The position numbers were made by a program, and so were the translations under genes. From assembly GCF_040712315.1 (NCBI RefSeq), contig NC_134017.1, positions 13,670,001-13,734,000 on the forward strand: DNA of 64,000 nucleotides. Direction: 5' to 3'. The notes beneath the pieces are model-generated. The model was not told the DNA's origin. It saw only the letters and a list, made by a program, of their open reading frames with translations, and searched no databases. Positions 22,710-35,033 of this stretch are shown here, piece after piece. This DNA comes from Castanea sativa. Its lineage: Eukaryota > Streptophyta > Magnoliopsida > Fagales > Fagaceae. Every line of letters begins with the position of its first letter. The stretch's first letter is position 1.

Positions 22710-23270
22710 CGTTACATAGACATTGTTATATCATGTTGATTTAGATATTGCCCATACCAAGATTGTTTCAACTGTATCAAAGTGAACAAAGTAAATACCA
22801 TATTTCAGCCCACAAATTTGAATTGAATTGGAAAATAAAAAAGAAGACAAAATCTACCACTGTGTGTCATCACGTCCCCTGATTGTTTTCACATTGCTAA
22901 TTGCACCCTCCTCAGCTTCAGGATTGAGATCCAGAGCAATTAACCCCCCTCCCTCTTATAATAATTTTCTAACATTTTTTTTTTCTTTTTTTATGAATTC
23001 AATGGTTGGGATTTAAAGTTACTTTTTGCAACTTTAAATCTCAGCCATCCATATCAATTGCATAATATGCCTAATATCAATCCTCATATTCATGTTTCAT
23101 GTTTCATGTTTTTCTTTTAACTTTTTTCTTTTTATTTTTTTGTCCTGCCACTGTTCCCACGTGAATGATTGACTGACGGACAGATTTTTTTTTTTTTTTT
23201 GATGAGTAGACGGACGGAATTTGGAAAATATAAAAAGTTTGAATCAATTTTTATAACTATTTAAAATACA

Positions 23271-23970
23271 CTAAAAAAAAAAAACTGTTTTCAAAATTGA
23301 ATTTGTGAAGGAAACTGAAAATATGCAAAATGTTGTTTTCAATTTCTAATTTTCAAAAGTTAATAAAAATACGCATTTTATTTAATGAATCTGTCTCATT
23401 TAATTAGTTAGTACTAGAGTTCAAATTCTAGTAACAGCATATTTTAATATTTTCTATTTTTTTTCTTCAAAAAACTATTTTTTTTTAAATTTCAACTAAC
23501 CAAACATGTTTTTTATTTCAAAAATACAAGAAAATAATTTTTTTCTTTATATTCTCAAAAACAGGTTTTTGAAAATAGAAAACAAAAAGGGTAACCAAAT
23601 ATAACCTTAGTTTTTAGAAAATCTTTTCTCAAAATGAACTCTTCTACTTGTTTCAATTGTTGTAGTAAATTTGTGTAATGACAGCATGTCCATTAAATAA
23701 TCCATTAAACATTGAAATCTCCCTTATTAGAGATAGATAAATATATGAGCATATGTAAATGTCTCACATCTTCCATTTAGATTCGATTGTAAAAAAGGGG
23801 AGGGCTATTTCTATTTTATTCAAAAAAAAATAACACTAAAAATAAATGGGTCTTCTATAATTACCTAAAAACCAAAAAAAAAAAACAAAAAAACAAAACA
23901 AAAACAAAGACGTCAAATGGCAGTGCCATGCCGAATTGAAAGTACAATGTGCCTAATTTTTAGAAACGTT
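23271..23970. other. AT-rich non-coding stretch
   Basis: Between block C and the receptor kinase pseudogene. Only A- and T-runs are seen; on the minus strand this is the downstream flank of the kinase stop codon. Confidence 0.55.
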
Positions 23971-24091
23971 TTACCTTGCTAAAGGATTAAGTTTGGTACT
24001 AAGATCCATATTGATCATTTCTAGTGAATTTTTCAATTCAACCCCATAGCCCTCCATCCTTTGAGATAATTCAGTTTCAAACTTTCCTTTA

Positions 24092-24226
24092 TGGTTTGTT
24101 TGGATGGAGGACGAAGGAGTGGGAGTGGAGGGGAATAAAGTAGAGTTGGCTAAAAAAAAAAACTAATTTTGTACTAAATTTACTCTACTCTACTCTCCCT
24201 TTCTCTCCCTCAATCAAAACGGACCA
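24092..24226. mobile_element. small MITE in the kinase last exon
   Basis: A 135-bp segment with inverted ends tggtttgtttggat, and tggtccgttttgat on the other strand. It is flanked by TTA (24089-24091, 24227-24229). The TTA target suggests a Tourist-type MITE. The kinase reading frame resumes on its far side. Confidence 0.65.
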
Positions 24227-24386
24227 TTAGCTACGACTACTTGACTCATGGTTGGCCTTCTATAGGAAGTTGGAGATACACAAACCACTGCTATTTCAAC
24301 AGCTTTCCAAACCGAGTTAACATTGAAATCTCCACACAACCTTGGATCAACAATATTTTGAATATTCCCTTTAGCAAGCATGAAAC

Positions 24387-25499
24387 CAAGGAAGTCAATA
24401 CCGTACCCGAAGTTGTATCAGTTTTGCTAGTGGTACGATATATTTCGGATACCGGTCAATACCGGTGTACCGTTTCGGGTTTACCGCTATTTTTACTATT
24501 TCATTCCCAATAATTATATTTTTTAATAAAAATGTTATATTCACAATATTTTTTGCAATACTTTCACAAGAATCACATCAAAACCTTATGTGGAAAGTTG
24601 TTACTAGTTCTAATTTGAACCCACTGCTAAAATTATTTTTTTACTCACTCATATTAGCTAATTATTTAAAATTTATTGTGAAAATATTGTAAAAATATTA
24701 TGGTATTATTTCTAACCGATCATTTCTTATTCTTTCTTTTCTTTCATCCACAGTACGTTTCCTTTTCTTTTCTTTTTTTCTCTTGTTTTTTCTCCACCAC
24801 ACACCTACACTCATATATCTCCAGCCACACCTTTTTTATCTCTACTTTCCAAGTTTCCAGAACATCCCTCTCTCTTTCTCTTTTTCTTCTGTGCTTCCTT
24901 TTTTTTTTTTTTTCCTTTCCTCTTCGGCTTACTTCACAGACACAAGTGACACTTACTTCTTCTCTATGTTTGCATTTTTTTTTTCTTCTTCATCTCACTT
25001 CACTCACACACACAACCGGTAGAGAGATTGGCCTTCGTCTATCTTTTTCTTTTTTTTTTCTTCCTTCTTTTCTTGTTCTGAGTCACTTTGTTGTTACAAT
25101 GGAGCTTGGAGCTTAGATAGGCTTTTATGTTCTTGATCAGTTGTTTTTATTTTGATTTTAGATTTGTTGTTCTAATTAAATTTGTATTTTTCCCTGTTCT
25201 TGATCTGTTGTCTCTATTTTGATTTTAGATTGTGTTTGTGTTTTGATTGTGTTACCATTTGAGAGAGAGACAGATGAACAAAGAAGAGAGGAGGATTGTG
25301 TTTGTGTTTTCTTGGCTTACTCAGATTTTTTTTTTTTTGAGATCGTGTTTCGGCCCGGTATCCAATTACCGGCCGAAACAACCGGATTTCGCCAGTATGG
25401 CCGGTGTGAAGCCGGAACAGCCGGTATTTTTTCCGGTACGAAACATGGGGTGTACCTGTACCGGAAAGCTGGCCGGTACGGTACGGTATCACCTACATT
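24387..25499 (-). mobile_element. non-autonomous MULE, copy 2 (inverted)
   Basis: A 1113-bp element homologous to 13646-14735 in opposite orientation: it starts caaggaagtcaataccgtac and ends ggtacggtatcacctacatt. A perfect 9-bp duplicate, gcatgaaac, flanks it (24378-24386, 25500-25508). Joining the flanks restores the kinase reading frame through the words FML and AKG. The ends and accggccgg-rich subterminal regions are conserved; the middle is T/C-rich and differs from copy 1. Confidence 0.92.
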
Positions 25500-25639
25500 G
25501 CATGAAACTCACCCATTGGCATATGTGAGTCCTTCCATAAGATCTTTCGATCATAGGTCAATTTGTAATAATCTTCAATAAAACAACTCCAAAACTGTAT
25601 ATATCACTTTTTTCATTTAACCAATTTGAGTTGTAGTAC

Positions 25640-25756
25640 CTGCAGGTCAAAGCAATTTACATTTTCACATTACTGCAACATTACTATTCATGAAAAAGTT
25701 CTTTAACACTTTTGATATTGTTTGTGGTGTAATGTTCTGATGTTCACTATATATAT

Positions 25757-25804
<48 letters not shown>

Positions 25805-26112
25805 AACTAACTGATCATAACTCATAAGTATATATACAACATAAAATTATTATATAAGATTAAAAGTCATTATGTTAATTCCTTAGTCTTTTTTATAAAA
25901 AAATTTAAATGAATATCATCTTCTTAAACTCTAATGAGAATACAAAATTGTGTAGGTTGCTATAGACGTGTACAAAAGTTATATAAAAGAAAAAAAAAAT
26001 TAACGATTCTCATGTTCAATAAATCAAAGTAAAATATATGCTCCTTGTGCACATAAATTTAATAATAATTATGACAAAAGGAATGGTTAAAGAAAAAGGC
26101 TAGATCATTTGT

Positions 26113-26167
<55 letters not shown>

Positions 26168-26626
26168 TTGATGATTGGGTTACCTTAAATTTTGGTCGGA
26201 CCAAATGAAATTATTGAATGGCCAAACTTTATAATAATAATAATAATAATAATTGATGATGGTTGACTTTTGATTAATCACTTTCTATGGTGTCTGATAA
26301 GCTTTAGAAGTCTGATAATTTTACACGTCATTATTTAAATTTATATTTTTAATTTATTTCAAATTCTATTTCGTATTTCAACCATCTCTCACAATTTTTT
26401 CATATCATATTTTCTTTAAATGGTAGAATATATAGTATAGTATATAAATTCAATCATCATAAATACTTATTAATAATTATCAAATTTTATATTAAACATC
26501 AAAAAGGAGGATGAAAATCATATTTTTGTTAAATTTGATCATATATGATTTCCTTTTATGATAATTTTTTTTTATCAATTAAGCTAATTAGAGCTCACAA
26601 GTAGACTAAATATTAATAATACTCAC
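25640..26626 (-). other. kinase intron with two (AT)n tracts
   Basis: Lies between a kinase donor (gtgagt at 26626-26621) and the acceptor cctgcag at 25646-25640. It contains (AT)n at 25760-25802 and 26116-26162 and is otherwise AT-rich. The phase matches the exons on both sides. Confidence 0.65.
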
Positions 26627-27013
26627 TTAGGGTCCAAGTATCCAGGGGTGCCAACAACGTTTGTTGACATGTGTAAAGCCATCAGTTTGGAAAGTCTTCG
26701 ATAGACCAAAGTCACCTAGTTTGGTATTGAAATTTTCATTCAAGACGATGTTTGTAGTCTTCACATCTCTATGGATTATGGGTGGCTTACAACCATGATG
26801 CAAATACTCCAATTTTGTATTTCCCAATCCATTATCATATTCACCCTTGAGCTAATTATTTATTTATTTTTTTTAAATCCACCCTTGAGCTGCATTTTTA
26901 AAAATATTTAGACAAAAAAACTCATCACCAACCTTGAGCTGCGTCAAATGCTATTTCGAGTCTTGCTTGCCAACTCAAGATATTTATATTTTGGCCTGCA
27001 TCCGTAGATAATA
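26627..27013 (-). pseudogene. receptor-like kinase, catalytic-loop exon
   Basis: Minus-strand exon of the same kinase: STDAGQNINILSWQARLEIA then FDAAQG. The sequence is then disturbed by two extra AT-rich stretches, each followed by another agctcaagg, before continuing [29 protein letters not shown] and [12 protein letters not shown] and DFG are present. Near THVN a one-base shift moves the conserved TPGYLDP out of frame. It ends at donor gtgagt (26626). These duplications and the shift would prevent a working kinase. Confidence 0.85.
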
Positions 27014-27292
27014 CTTATTTCAGCGCCTTAACATTTTCAGTTGTATAATTCAAATAAATTAACCTTGATCATGTTGTTTTAAGAAAATATTTTGAGGGGA
27101 AATAATTTTTTTATTGCTACAATTTTTTTTTGACTTAAATTATTCGTGCGACCCTCCCATTATTCGTCAAATTCAATTTGTTCCTTCGAGTGTTTGTTGA
27201 GTCAATTTAGCCTCATCGTTTTCAAAAACAAATCAATTCTGCCGGGTTTCCTCTCCATGATATCATTATAGGCTAGTTCTAATTATATGACC

Positions 27293-27412
27293 TGTAATAC
27301 CCGGGAAAAAAAAAAGATTAAAAGGAAGGGTATTTAAATAAATCGTTTGTGGGGTTAATTTTATAATTTATAATTATAAGGGAGTTTTTAGAAAATAAGG
27401 TTGAAACTCTAG

Positions 27413-27479
<67 letters not shown>

Positions 27480-28187
27480 CATATTAAGTCAACGTATATG
27501 GGGAGATATTTTGAGAGAGAGGACTACTCAAAGGACTGAAGTAGAGAAGGTTTGACTACACCCTTGAAGTAAAAAATATTTTTCTTGTCAAATTTAAGAT
27601 TTTTTTGGAATTAGAGTTTTTTTATATGAGCATTTTGACCAGAGAAATTATTTAAATATTCAAAAATTTTAAGGATGCAAACGAAGAGAAGCTTAGATTT
27701 TTCTTTTGTAAACTGGACAGCATACTTGCAGATTTTTCTAGATTTAGTGTTGAGCGCATATTGAAGCTGTAGGTTTAAGCGGGTGAGGCATCAATTTTCT
27801 GCATAGTATTTGTGCTAGGAAACTGCACCAAATTGATGGATTTGGAGAAAAAAGCAAAAAAGTTTAGTGAGTATAGGTTTAGGTTTGAGGTCTAACAAGT
27901 CAAAAAAAAAATTGTACATAACAGTGAATTTTGTTGAAGATGTCAGCTTAAAAAAAAAAAAGAAAAGAGTTGTACATAACAGTGGATTTTGTTGAAGATG
28001 TCGGCAAAAAAAAAAAAAGTAGGTGCAGTACTTGAAGGTTAGCCCACGTTGTCCTTCCTAGTGTGATATAGCACTAGGAGCAGCCTTATCTTCCAAGGCA
28101 TTAATGGTGGCATATATATATATATATATATATATAGTGTGATATAGCACTAGGAGCAGCCTTATCTTCCAAGGCATTAATGGTGGC

Positions 28188-28269
<82 letters not shown>

Positions 28270-29772
28270 AGAAATATATTATGATAGGTGGAATTTTGGT
28301 GTGATGAGATAAGTAGACAATTGTGGGATATTTTTAATAGTCTTTTTTCTAGTCGGGTACTGTTATAAGTTTTTCTTGAGTAAATTGTGCTTATAAATTG
28401 TTAGATGAGATTTAAGGATTTTAGAGAAAGTGTTAGGGAGAAGTTTTTTTGTGGTGAATTAGTCAGGGTTAATAACCTTATCCTAATTTGTTTTATTTTG
28501 CGTATTTTAACTACTGAAAATTGTTTACAGTTGTTACAATTTTATTTCTATTGTATTACTGATTTCAAGTAAAGAATTATCACAAACATATTTGATTACT
28601 GAATATATGATGTATTTTATTTAATTGTTTTTAGCTATACTAATTCAAAGTAAAGAATAAAGAATTTTCACAAATATATATGAGTATTGAATATAAGATT
28701 TATTTTATTTAATTGTTTTTTTTAGCTATATTGGTTTAAAGTAAAGAATATAGAAATATCACGAATATATTTGAATATTGAATATATGATTATATATATG
28801 TATTTTAATAAGATATATTTTTGTTAGAACTATGATTTCATATATACGATTATGGACAATCTGACTATGAATTGATTCTGATACTCAAGCTAATGGGGGT
28901 TATTCATTGGTATTTTGATACCCAATCCAATGAAGGGTTATTCATTGGTATTCTGATACCCAGCCAGTGGAGGTTATTCATTAGTACTCTGATGCCCAGT
29001 CACGGGGATATAGCGTGACTATAGTTATAAGATTGTTAAGAATATGAATTATGTTTGAATATTTGAACTATTTCAAGTCCTTAAAACTACATATGTGATT
29101 TTGGAAATGTTTGAGTATTTGAACTATTTTGAGTCATTTAAACTACTTATGTATTTTTGGAACCTATTGTAAGTTATAACTTTTGATATATGGGAAACTA
29201 ACTACTTTCTAAACCATCTATGATATATATTTGTAAGATTTATATATGTGATCTATTTGTAACTTATTATTTTAAGACTATGAAACTTCTTTAGTTATTT
29301 TTGAAAACTCATAGTATATTATAACTTTTGAAAACTCATATTACATCTTATTACATTACAGATCTATTGTTTGATAGAACTTATTAGGATTTTGGTTACT
29401 TATTGAGTTGTTAACTCATCCCTTTTTCCCCTCCAATTTTAGATTGTGAAGAATAGCAAGTTTTGAGAGTTTTGATGTTGTGTTGTGAGCAGGAAAAGAA
29501 GCGTAGTGATTTTGGGATTGGAGGGTCTTCTAATAGTTTTATATTCATTGGTCAATTGGCATTATGTATATGGGGTTTGGATTTTGTTCCTATTAAATTA
29601 TTGGAAATCTATTCATAAAGAAATTGTTAAGGTATTTTGGATTTAGTTGATTTAATTTTTAAGGATAAGTTTTAGTTGCTAAGAAGGTTTTGTACACTTG
29701 TAAAGTGCTTACTTTATAAGCGTGAGGCGGTTGTCACGTGCCTATCTTTATAGTTGGGTTCGGGGCATGACA
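27293..29772 (+). repeat. 5' LTR of the LARD-like element
   Basis: 2480 bp. It contains an (AT)n tract at 27414-27477, a 76-bp direct duplication (28061/28137, word gtgtgatatagcac), a second (AT)n at 28194-28265, and about 3.3 units of a 37-bp minisatellite (ttattcattggta) at 28875-29005. The AT tracts and the 76-bp duplication account for most of the extra length over the 3' LTR. Confidence 0.92.
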
Positions 29773-31965
29773 ATTTTAATGGTATCAGAGCTTAAATTAT
29801 GATCTTGCAGACCCTACACTAGGATTTGATTTGGAATAAGTTTTGCGCACTAGGGATTACGGTTATAATCATTGTTTATGAAGGTTATTAAGCCATAGAT
29901 AGTGTTCTTTTGATGATTTGATGAAAGTGTAGGTGAGGTTCCATCATATGATGAATTTGTTAGGTCAGATTCGTTGGGATTTTAGATTTATGTCTCTTGA
30001 GTTTATGCGTACATGACTTATAAAACAAAAAGGAGGATTTTAATTGATACATTTCTATATTCTTATACTAGGATTAAGTGGGTGTGTTTTATTCTTGAAA
30101 TTTTGTAATTGATCAAATTGGTTATTAAAACTTCTTCTTATTAAAAAGGAAAAGAGAGTGAGAAAAGAACAAGCAAAGAGAATCTTCCTGTTGTTTTATG
30201 ACTAATCTTTTGAAAATTCGCTTGATAGTTTTGCCTAACATAGTCGACCTATCTAAGGTTAGTTTGATTCGTAGGGGATTCTCATATGTCTAATTATTGA
30301 ATGATAGTTTACTATATGTCCTGTTCAAAATTTGGAGTCCTTTTAAGGAATTGGAAATTGCAGAACTTTATTTAGGGTTAAGGTTTGATGTTAGAGCTAC
30401 GATTCCTTGATTTTAGTTTATATGGAGTTAGGAAATTAATGGAAAGTTCGTAATGTTAAGGGAAAATCAATTTGTGGTTATTGTAGTTCACATTATATTA
30501 TATGTTATTATATAAATTCTGAGGGTGTTTAAAGAATTCAGTAATATATCGGTGACTTCTTTGGATTCTAATGTTAAGGAGGGGATTGTTGTTCTTATTA
30601 GGGTTGACCTACTTGGATTACCATAGCCTAATTTATGTGTGATATAGTCCGTTAATGTTTTTGAGACATGTTCTATTACTTAGAAGTTTGAGAGCCTCAA
30701 TTTCTTTCTACGGACTTGGAGGATTGTTTAATATCCCAGGGAATAAGTTTTGATGCCATAAATATAATTCTTGAATTTAATTGATAAGAGTTAATGGATT
30801 GGCTCAATAGAAAATGAGGTGGATAGAACACAAGTACGTGGTAGTATTGAATTGGACTAGTGACCCATATTTTTGATTGGATATTGAAGGAGTTGGGATG
30901 ACAAGAGAGTTTATTTTGAAAGACTATAATAAGTTGAATTATAGTTCATTGTGGTACCTTTGTTTTATATCGACAAGTGGTTAATAATATAAGGTTGCAT
31001 TGTACTCTAAGTTCTAGGCTGTTGGGACAATGTTATCTGCTAGTTAAAGAAAAAACGAAAAACAAAAAGGGGTTGAGATACTTCATGGACTATTTTCCCT
31101 TCTAGCCGATGTATACTTAGAGATTTGTTTTCATAATAGGCAATGTAATTATAAGGAACCCAACTATTCAATGAGTTCTAGCCCAAGTTTCATTTGGAGA
31201 TTAAAGGTGAATAAATGTTGCTTATTTGAGAAGATAATTTATGGTTAAGATAGAGGTTCTACGAAAGACCTTATATCAATGCTCAATTGATTATTTATGG
31301 AGACTCTGGAATTTCTATCTTACAAAACTTGAGGTAGAAAAGATATAGCGATATACGCATATGTTGTAAATTTGTTTTGAACTTAGGAAGGATTGGAACT
31401 TTGGATGCACTACTTAATTTTGAGGTATAGAATTAAATGGATGCTAGCATTCAATGGTCTATGGTGGATATCAAAATTGTGGATTTCCCTTGTAATTTTT
31501 GGAGTCTACTTAAGCCTTGGAATTTTGTTGAAATTAATAATTGATGGAAAATTAGTTAGCGGGGTTAATCTAAACAAATGGGCCTTGGAACTTTTATTCA
31601 TGTTGAAAGGAACTTAGAGAGCTATTTAGATTAGAGATATGTATATCTTTAAAGAATCTTTTTTTTTTTTTTTCCGTAATATGGTTGTTCTTAAACTATG
31701 GCTAATTGAGTAAGAGATTTTATAGTGGTATTGTATTATGCAGCGAAAGCATCATGGCTCAATTTGCTTTGGAAATTTTTATTTTACAAATCTTGGGAAA
31801 GAAAAGTCTACGCATATGTTGTAAAATAGTTTTGAACCATGGTGATGAGTGATAAATTTGTATAAATCGATACAATTGTGGCTTTAGAGTAGCACAGTGG
31901 AAGCGTGATAATTCGTTCAACTTGTGATGAATTCAAAGGATTGAATTCTTATAAGTAGGGGAGAT
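29773..31965 (+). other. interior of the LARD-like element
   Basis: It starts with a perfect primer-binding site, tggtatcagagc, at 29780-29791 (initiator-Met tRNA). It ends with a polypurine tract, aagtaggggaga, at about 31953-31964. No conserved protein domain is seen in any frame in between. Confidence 0.85.
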
Positions 31966-34292
31966 TGTAATACCCGGGAAAAAAAAAGATTAAAAGGAAT
32001 GGTATTTAAGTAAATCGTTTGTGGGGTTAATTTTATAATTTATAATTATAAGGGAGTATTTAGAAAATAAGGTTGAAACTCTAGCTATATATATATAAGC
32101 ATATTAAGTCAACGTATATAGGGGGATATTTTGAGAGAGGGGACTACTCAAAGGACTAGAGTAGAGAAGGTTTGACTATACTCTTGAGGTAAAAAATATT
32201 TTTCTTGTCAAATTTAAGCTTTATTTGGATTTAGAGTTTTCTTATATGAGTATTTTGACCAGAGAAATTATTTGAATATTCAAAAATTTTAAGGATGCAA
32301 ACGAAGAGAAGCTTAGATTTTTCTTTTGTAAACTGGACGGCATACCTGCAGATTTTTCTAGATTTAGTGTTGAGTGCATATTGAAGTTGCAGGTTTAAGC
32401 AGGTTGGGCATCAATTTTCTGCATAGTGTTTGTGCCACGAAACTGCACCGAATTGATGGATTTGGAGAAAAAAACAAAAAGGTCTAGTGAGTATAGGTTT
32501 AGGTTTGAGGTCTGACAAGTCAAAAAAAAAAAAAAACTATACGTAACAGTGAATTTTGTTGAAGATGTTGGCTTAAAAAAAAAAAAAAGAGTTGTACATA
32601 ACAGTGAATTTTGTTGAAGATGTCGGCAAAAAAAAAAAAAAAGTAGGTGCAGTACTTGAAGGTTGGCCCATGTTGTCCTTCCTAGTGTGATATAGCACTA
32701 AGAGCAGCCTTATCTTCCAAGGCATTAATGGTGGCATATATATATATATATTATGATAGGTGGAATTTTGGTGTGAGATAAGTAGACAATTGTGGGATAT
32801 TTTTAATAGTGTTTTTTCTGGTCGGGTACCATTAAAAGTTTTTCTTAAATTATTTGATTATTGAGTAAATTGTGCTTATAAATTGTTAGGTGAGATCTAA
32901 GGATTTTAGAGAAAGTGTTAGGGAGAAGTTTTTTTGCGGTGAACTAGTCGAGGTCAGTAACCTTATCCTAATTGGTTTTATTTTGCGTATTTTAACTATT
33001 GAAAATTGTTTATAGTTATTACAATTTTATTTCTATTGTATTACTGATTTCAAGTAAAGAATTATCACAAATATATCTAATTACTGAATATATGATGTAT
33101 TTTATTTAATTGTTTTTAGCTATACTAATTCAAAGTAAAGAATAAAGAATTTTCACAAATATATATGAGCATTGAATATAAGATTTATTTTATTTAATTG
33201 TTTTTTTTAGCCATATTGGTTTAAAGTAAAGGGTATAGAAATATCACAAATATATTTGAATATTGAATATATGATTATATATATGTATTTGAATAAGATA
33301 TATTTTTGTTAGAACTATGATTTCATATATATGATTATGGACAATTTGGCAATGAATTAATTCTGATATCCAAGCCAATGGGGGTTATTCATTGGCACTT
33401 TGATATCCAGCCAATGGGGATTATTCATTGGTATTCTGATACCCAAACTAATGGGGGTTATTCATTGGTACTCTGATACCCAGCCAATGAGGGTTATTCA
33501 TTGGTACTCTGATGCCTAATCACGGTGATATAGCGTGACCATAGTCATAAGATTGTTAAGAATATGAATTACGTTTGAATATTTGAACTATTTCGAGTCC
33601 TTAAAACTACATATATGATTTTGAAAATGTTTGAGTATTTGAACTATTTTGAGTCATTTAAACTACTTATGTATTTTTGGAACCTATCGGAAGTTATAAA
33701 TTTTGATATATGGAAAACTAACTACTTTCTAAACCATTTATGATATATATTTGTAAGATTAATGTATGTAATCTATTTGTAACTTATTATTTTAATACTA
33801 TGAAACTTCTTTAATTATTTTTGAAAACTCATAGTATATTATAACTTTTGAAAACTCATATTACATCTTATTACATTATAGATCTATTGCTTGATAGAAC
33901 TTATTAGGATTTTGGTTACTTATTGAGTTGTTAACTCGCCTATTTTTCCCTTTCAATTTCAGATTGTGAAGAATAGCAAGTTTTGGGAGTTTTGATGTTG
34001 TGTTGTGAGCAGGAAAAGAAGCAAAGTGATTTTGGGTTTGGAGGGTCTTCTAATAGTCTTATATTCATTGGCCAATTGGCATTATGTACATGAGGTTTGG
34101 ATTTTGTTCCTATTAAATTATTGGAAATCTATTCATAAAGAAATTGTTAAGGTATTTTGGATTTAGTTGATTTAATTTTTAAGGATAAGTTTTAATTGCT
34201 AAGAAGGTCTTGCACACTTGTAGGGTGCTTATTTTATAAGCGTGCGGCGGTTGTCACGTGCCTATCTTTATAGTTGGGTTCGGGGCATGACA
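31966..34292 (+). repeat. 3' LTR of the LARD-like element
   Basis: 2327 bp, collinear with the 5' LTR. It has short AT tracts, a single copy of the gtgtgatatagcac unit, and about 4.3 units of the 37-bp minisatellite (33355-33540), one more than the 5' LTR. Scattered substitutions separate the two, so the insertion is not very recent. Confidence 0.92.
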
Positions 34293-34301
34293 TGACCAAA
34301 C

Positions 34302-35033
34302 CTGACAAATGTGCTTCTAAGTCTCCGTTGGCCATGTACTCATAAATGAGCCCCATGCTGGTTCTTCATAGCAATACCTGACAAGGTTGGTCAAGTTTCT
34401 ACGATGAACTCTTATAAGAAGTTTTACCTGCAACTCAAAATGTATCATCCTAGTTGCTTTAGCATAACAATGGATGTATTGAAATGTTCTAAGAATTAAA
34501 GGCATACACATGCTAGATGTACTATAATACAAACAATCAATGAGAGTGACTTGCCTTTGCTTGAAATTGTTGATACCCTTGAACTGATGATGGAGAAAAC
34601 ACCTTCACTGCTACATGAATTCTATCTAAGCAGCCATAGTAAACTGTTCCAAATCCACCCTTACCAAGAGTCTTCTCAAAGTTGTTGGTGATTTTTAGAA
34701 GTTCAGAATATGTCAACTGCCGTTGTACTGACTCCAATGGCCGATTCTGGACATTTGGTTCAATATTTACCAGCGCAATTTCTATGCGCATCAAGTGCAT
34801 ATTAAGCATATATCTAAAAATAATAAATCTTCTCTTTGTTTACGCAAAATTGTATCTTATAGTTAATCAATGTTTTAACCTTTGGAATTTTCTTGTTGTT
34901 TCCTCCTTGTAAGCCCCCAAAAGATAGCCCCTATAGTCAATAAAAGGATGAAAAAACCACCAACTGATGCTAGTATTGGAACGACAATATTGTTCCTTTT
35001 CTTCTTTTCGCATGAATCCGAACCACAAATGAA
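34302..35033 (-). pseudogene. receptor-like kinase, transmembrane and N-lobe exons
   Basis: Three minus-strand exons. 35033-34880 reads GSDSCEKKKRNNIVVPILAS, then VGGFFILLLTIGAIFWG (one transmembrane helix) and a basic stop-transfer. 34813-34555 carries QRQLTYSELLKITNNFEK, the Gly loop LGKGGFGTVYYG and the VAVKVFSPSS lysine; its intron begins GC rather than GT. 34427-34302 reads VKLLIRVHRRNLTNLV; a one-base loss after CYE shifts the frame before GLIYEYMANGDLEAHLSG. The donor CAG|gtttgg lies nine bases from the LTR element. The family is the malectin-like LRR-RLK group (At1g05700/SIRK type). Ectodomain exons are missing: a copia LTR begins at 35034. Confidence 0.88.

Larger units (their letters stand above)
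20870..23270 (+). repeat. divergent block C, paralogous to the non-coding part of A and B
   Basis: Collinear with about 1960-5200 and 13500-17850 but clearly more diverged. It lacks both hAT-like elements and the segment around 2300-2940. It carries private insertions: a two-unit repeat (21474-21822), a SINE (22122-22280), a MITE (22323-22427) and a foldback element (22585-22709). No coding sequence was seen. Confidence 0.8.
23971..25639 (-). pseudogene. receptor-like kinase, last exon (kinase C-lobe), split by a MULE and a MITE
   Basis: Minus-strand exon beginning after acceptor cctgcag at 25640-25646: [19 protein letters not shown], kinase subdomains VIII-IX. A TGA follows after KIITN, then PMIERSYG. 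The exon is interrupted at 25499-24387 by a MULE with duplicated gcatgaaac, then resumes with AKGNIQNIVDPRLCGDF and KAVEIAVVCVSPTSYRRPT MSQVV, the conserved C-lobe end. A 135-bp MITE breaks it again at 24226-24092. The last codons read GYGVELKNSLEMIN...LNPLAR and stop at TAA 23973-23971, the C-terminus usual in malectin-type LRR-RLKs. It is the 3' part of the gene continued at 26627-27013 and 34302-35033. Confidence 0.88.
27293..34292 (+). mobile_element. complete non-coding LTR retrotransposon (LARD-like)
   Basis: A 7.0 kb element with direct LTRs of 2480 bp (27293-29772) and 2327 bp (31966-34292), both starting TGTAATACCCGGG and ending CGGGGCATGACA. A perfect 5-bp duplicate, tgacc, flanks it (27288-27292, 34293-34297). 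PBS and polypurine tract are in place. The 2.19 kb interior has no gag or pol homology; its longest frame (31393-31617) is a chance ORF. LTR ends of this kind are typical of Ty3/gypsy chromoviruses, so I take it for a non-autonomous derivative dependent on another element. It lies in a kinase intron, opposite in orientation to the gene. Confidence 0.93.

Noticed and set aside
24700..25581. Several overlapping open frames on both strands (Ser/Phe-rich; GRYGTV-rich)
   Set aside because: They lie inside the 1.1 kb MULE. The T/C-rich interior and ggtaccgg ends give long chance frames; no domain is conserved between the two copies.
31393..31617. 74-codon frame inside the LARD-like element
   Set aside because: No homology to gag, pol or other retroelement proteins; the composition is that of the surrounding AT-rich DNA.
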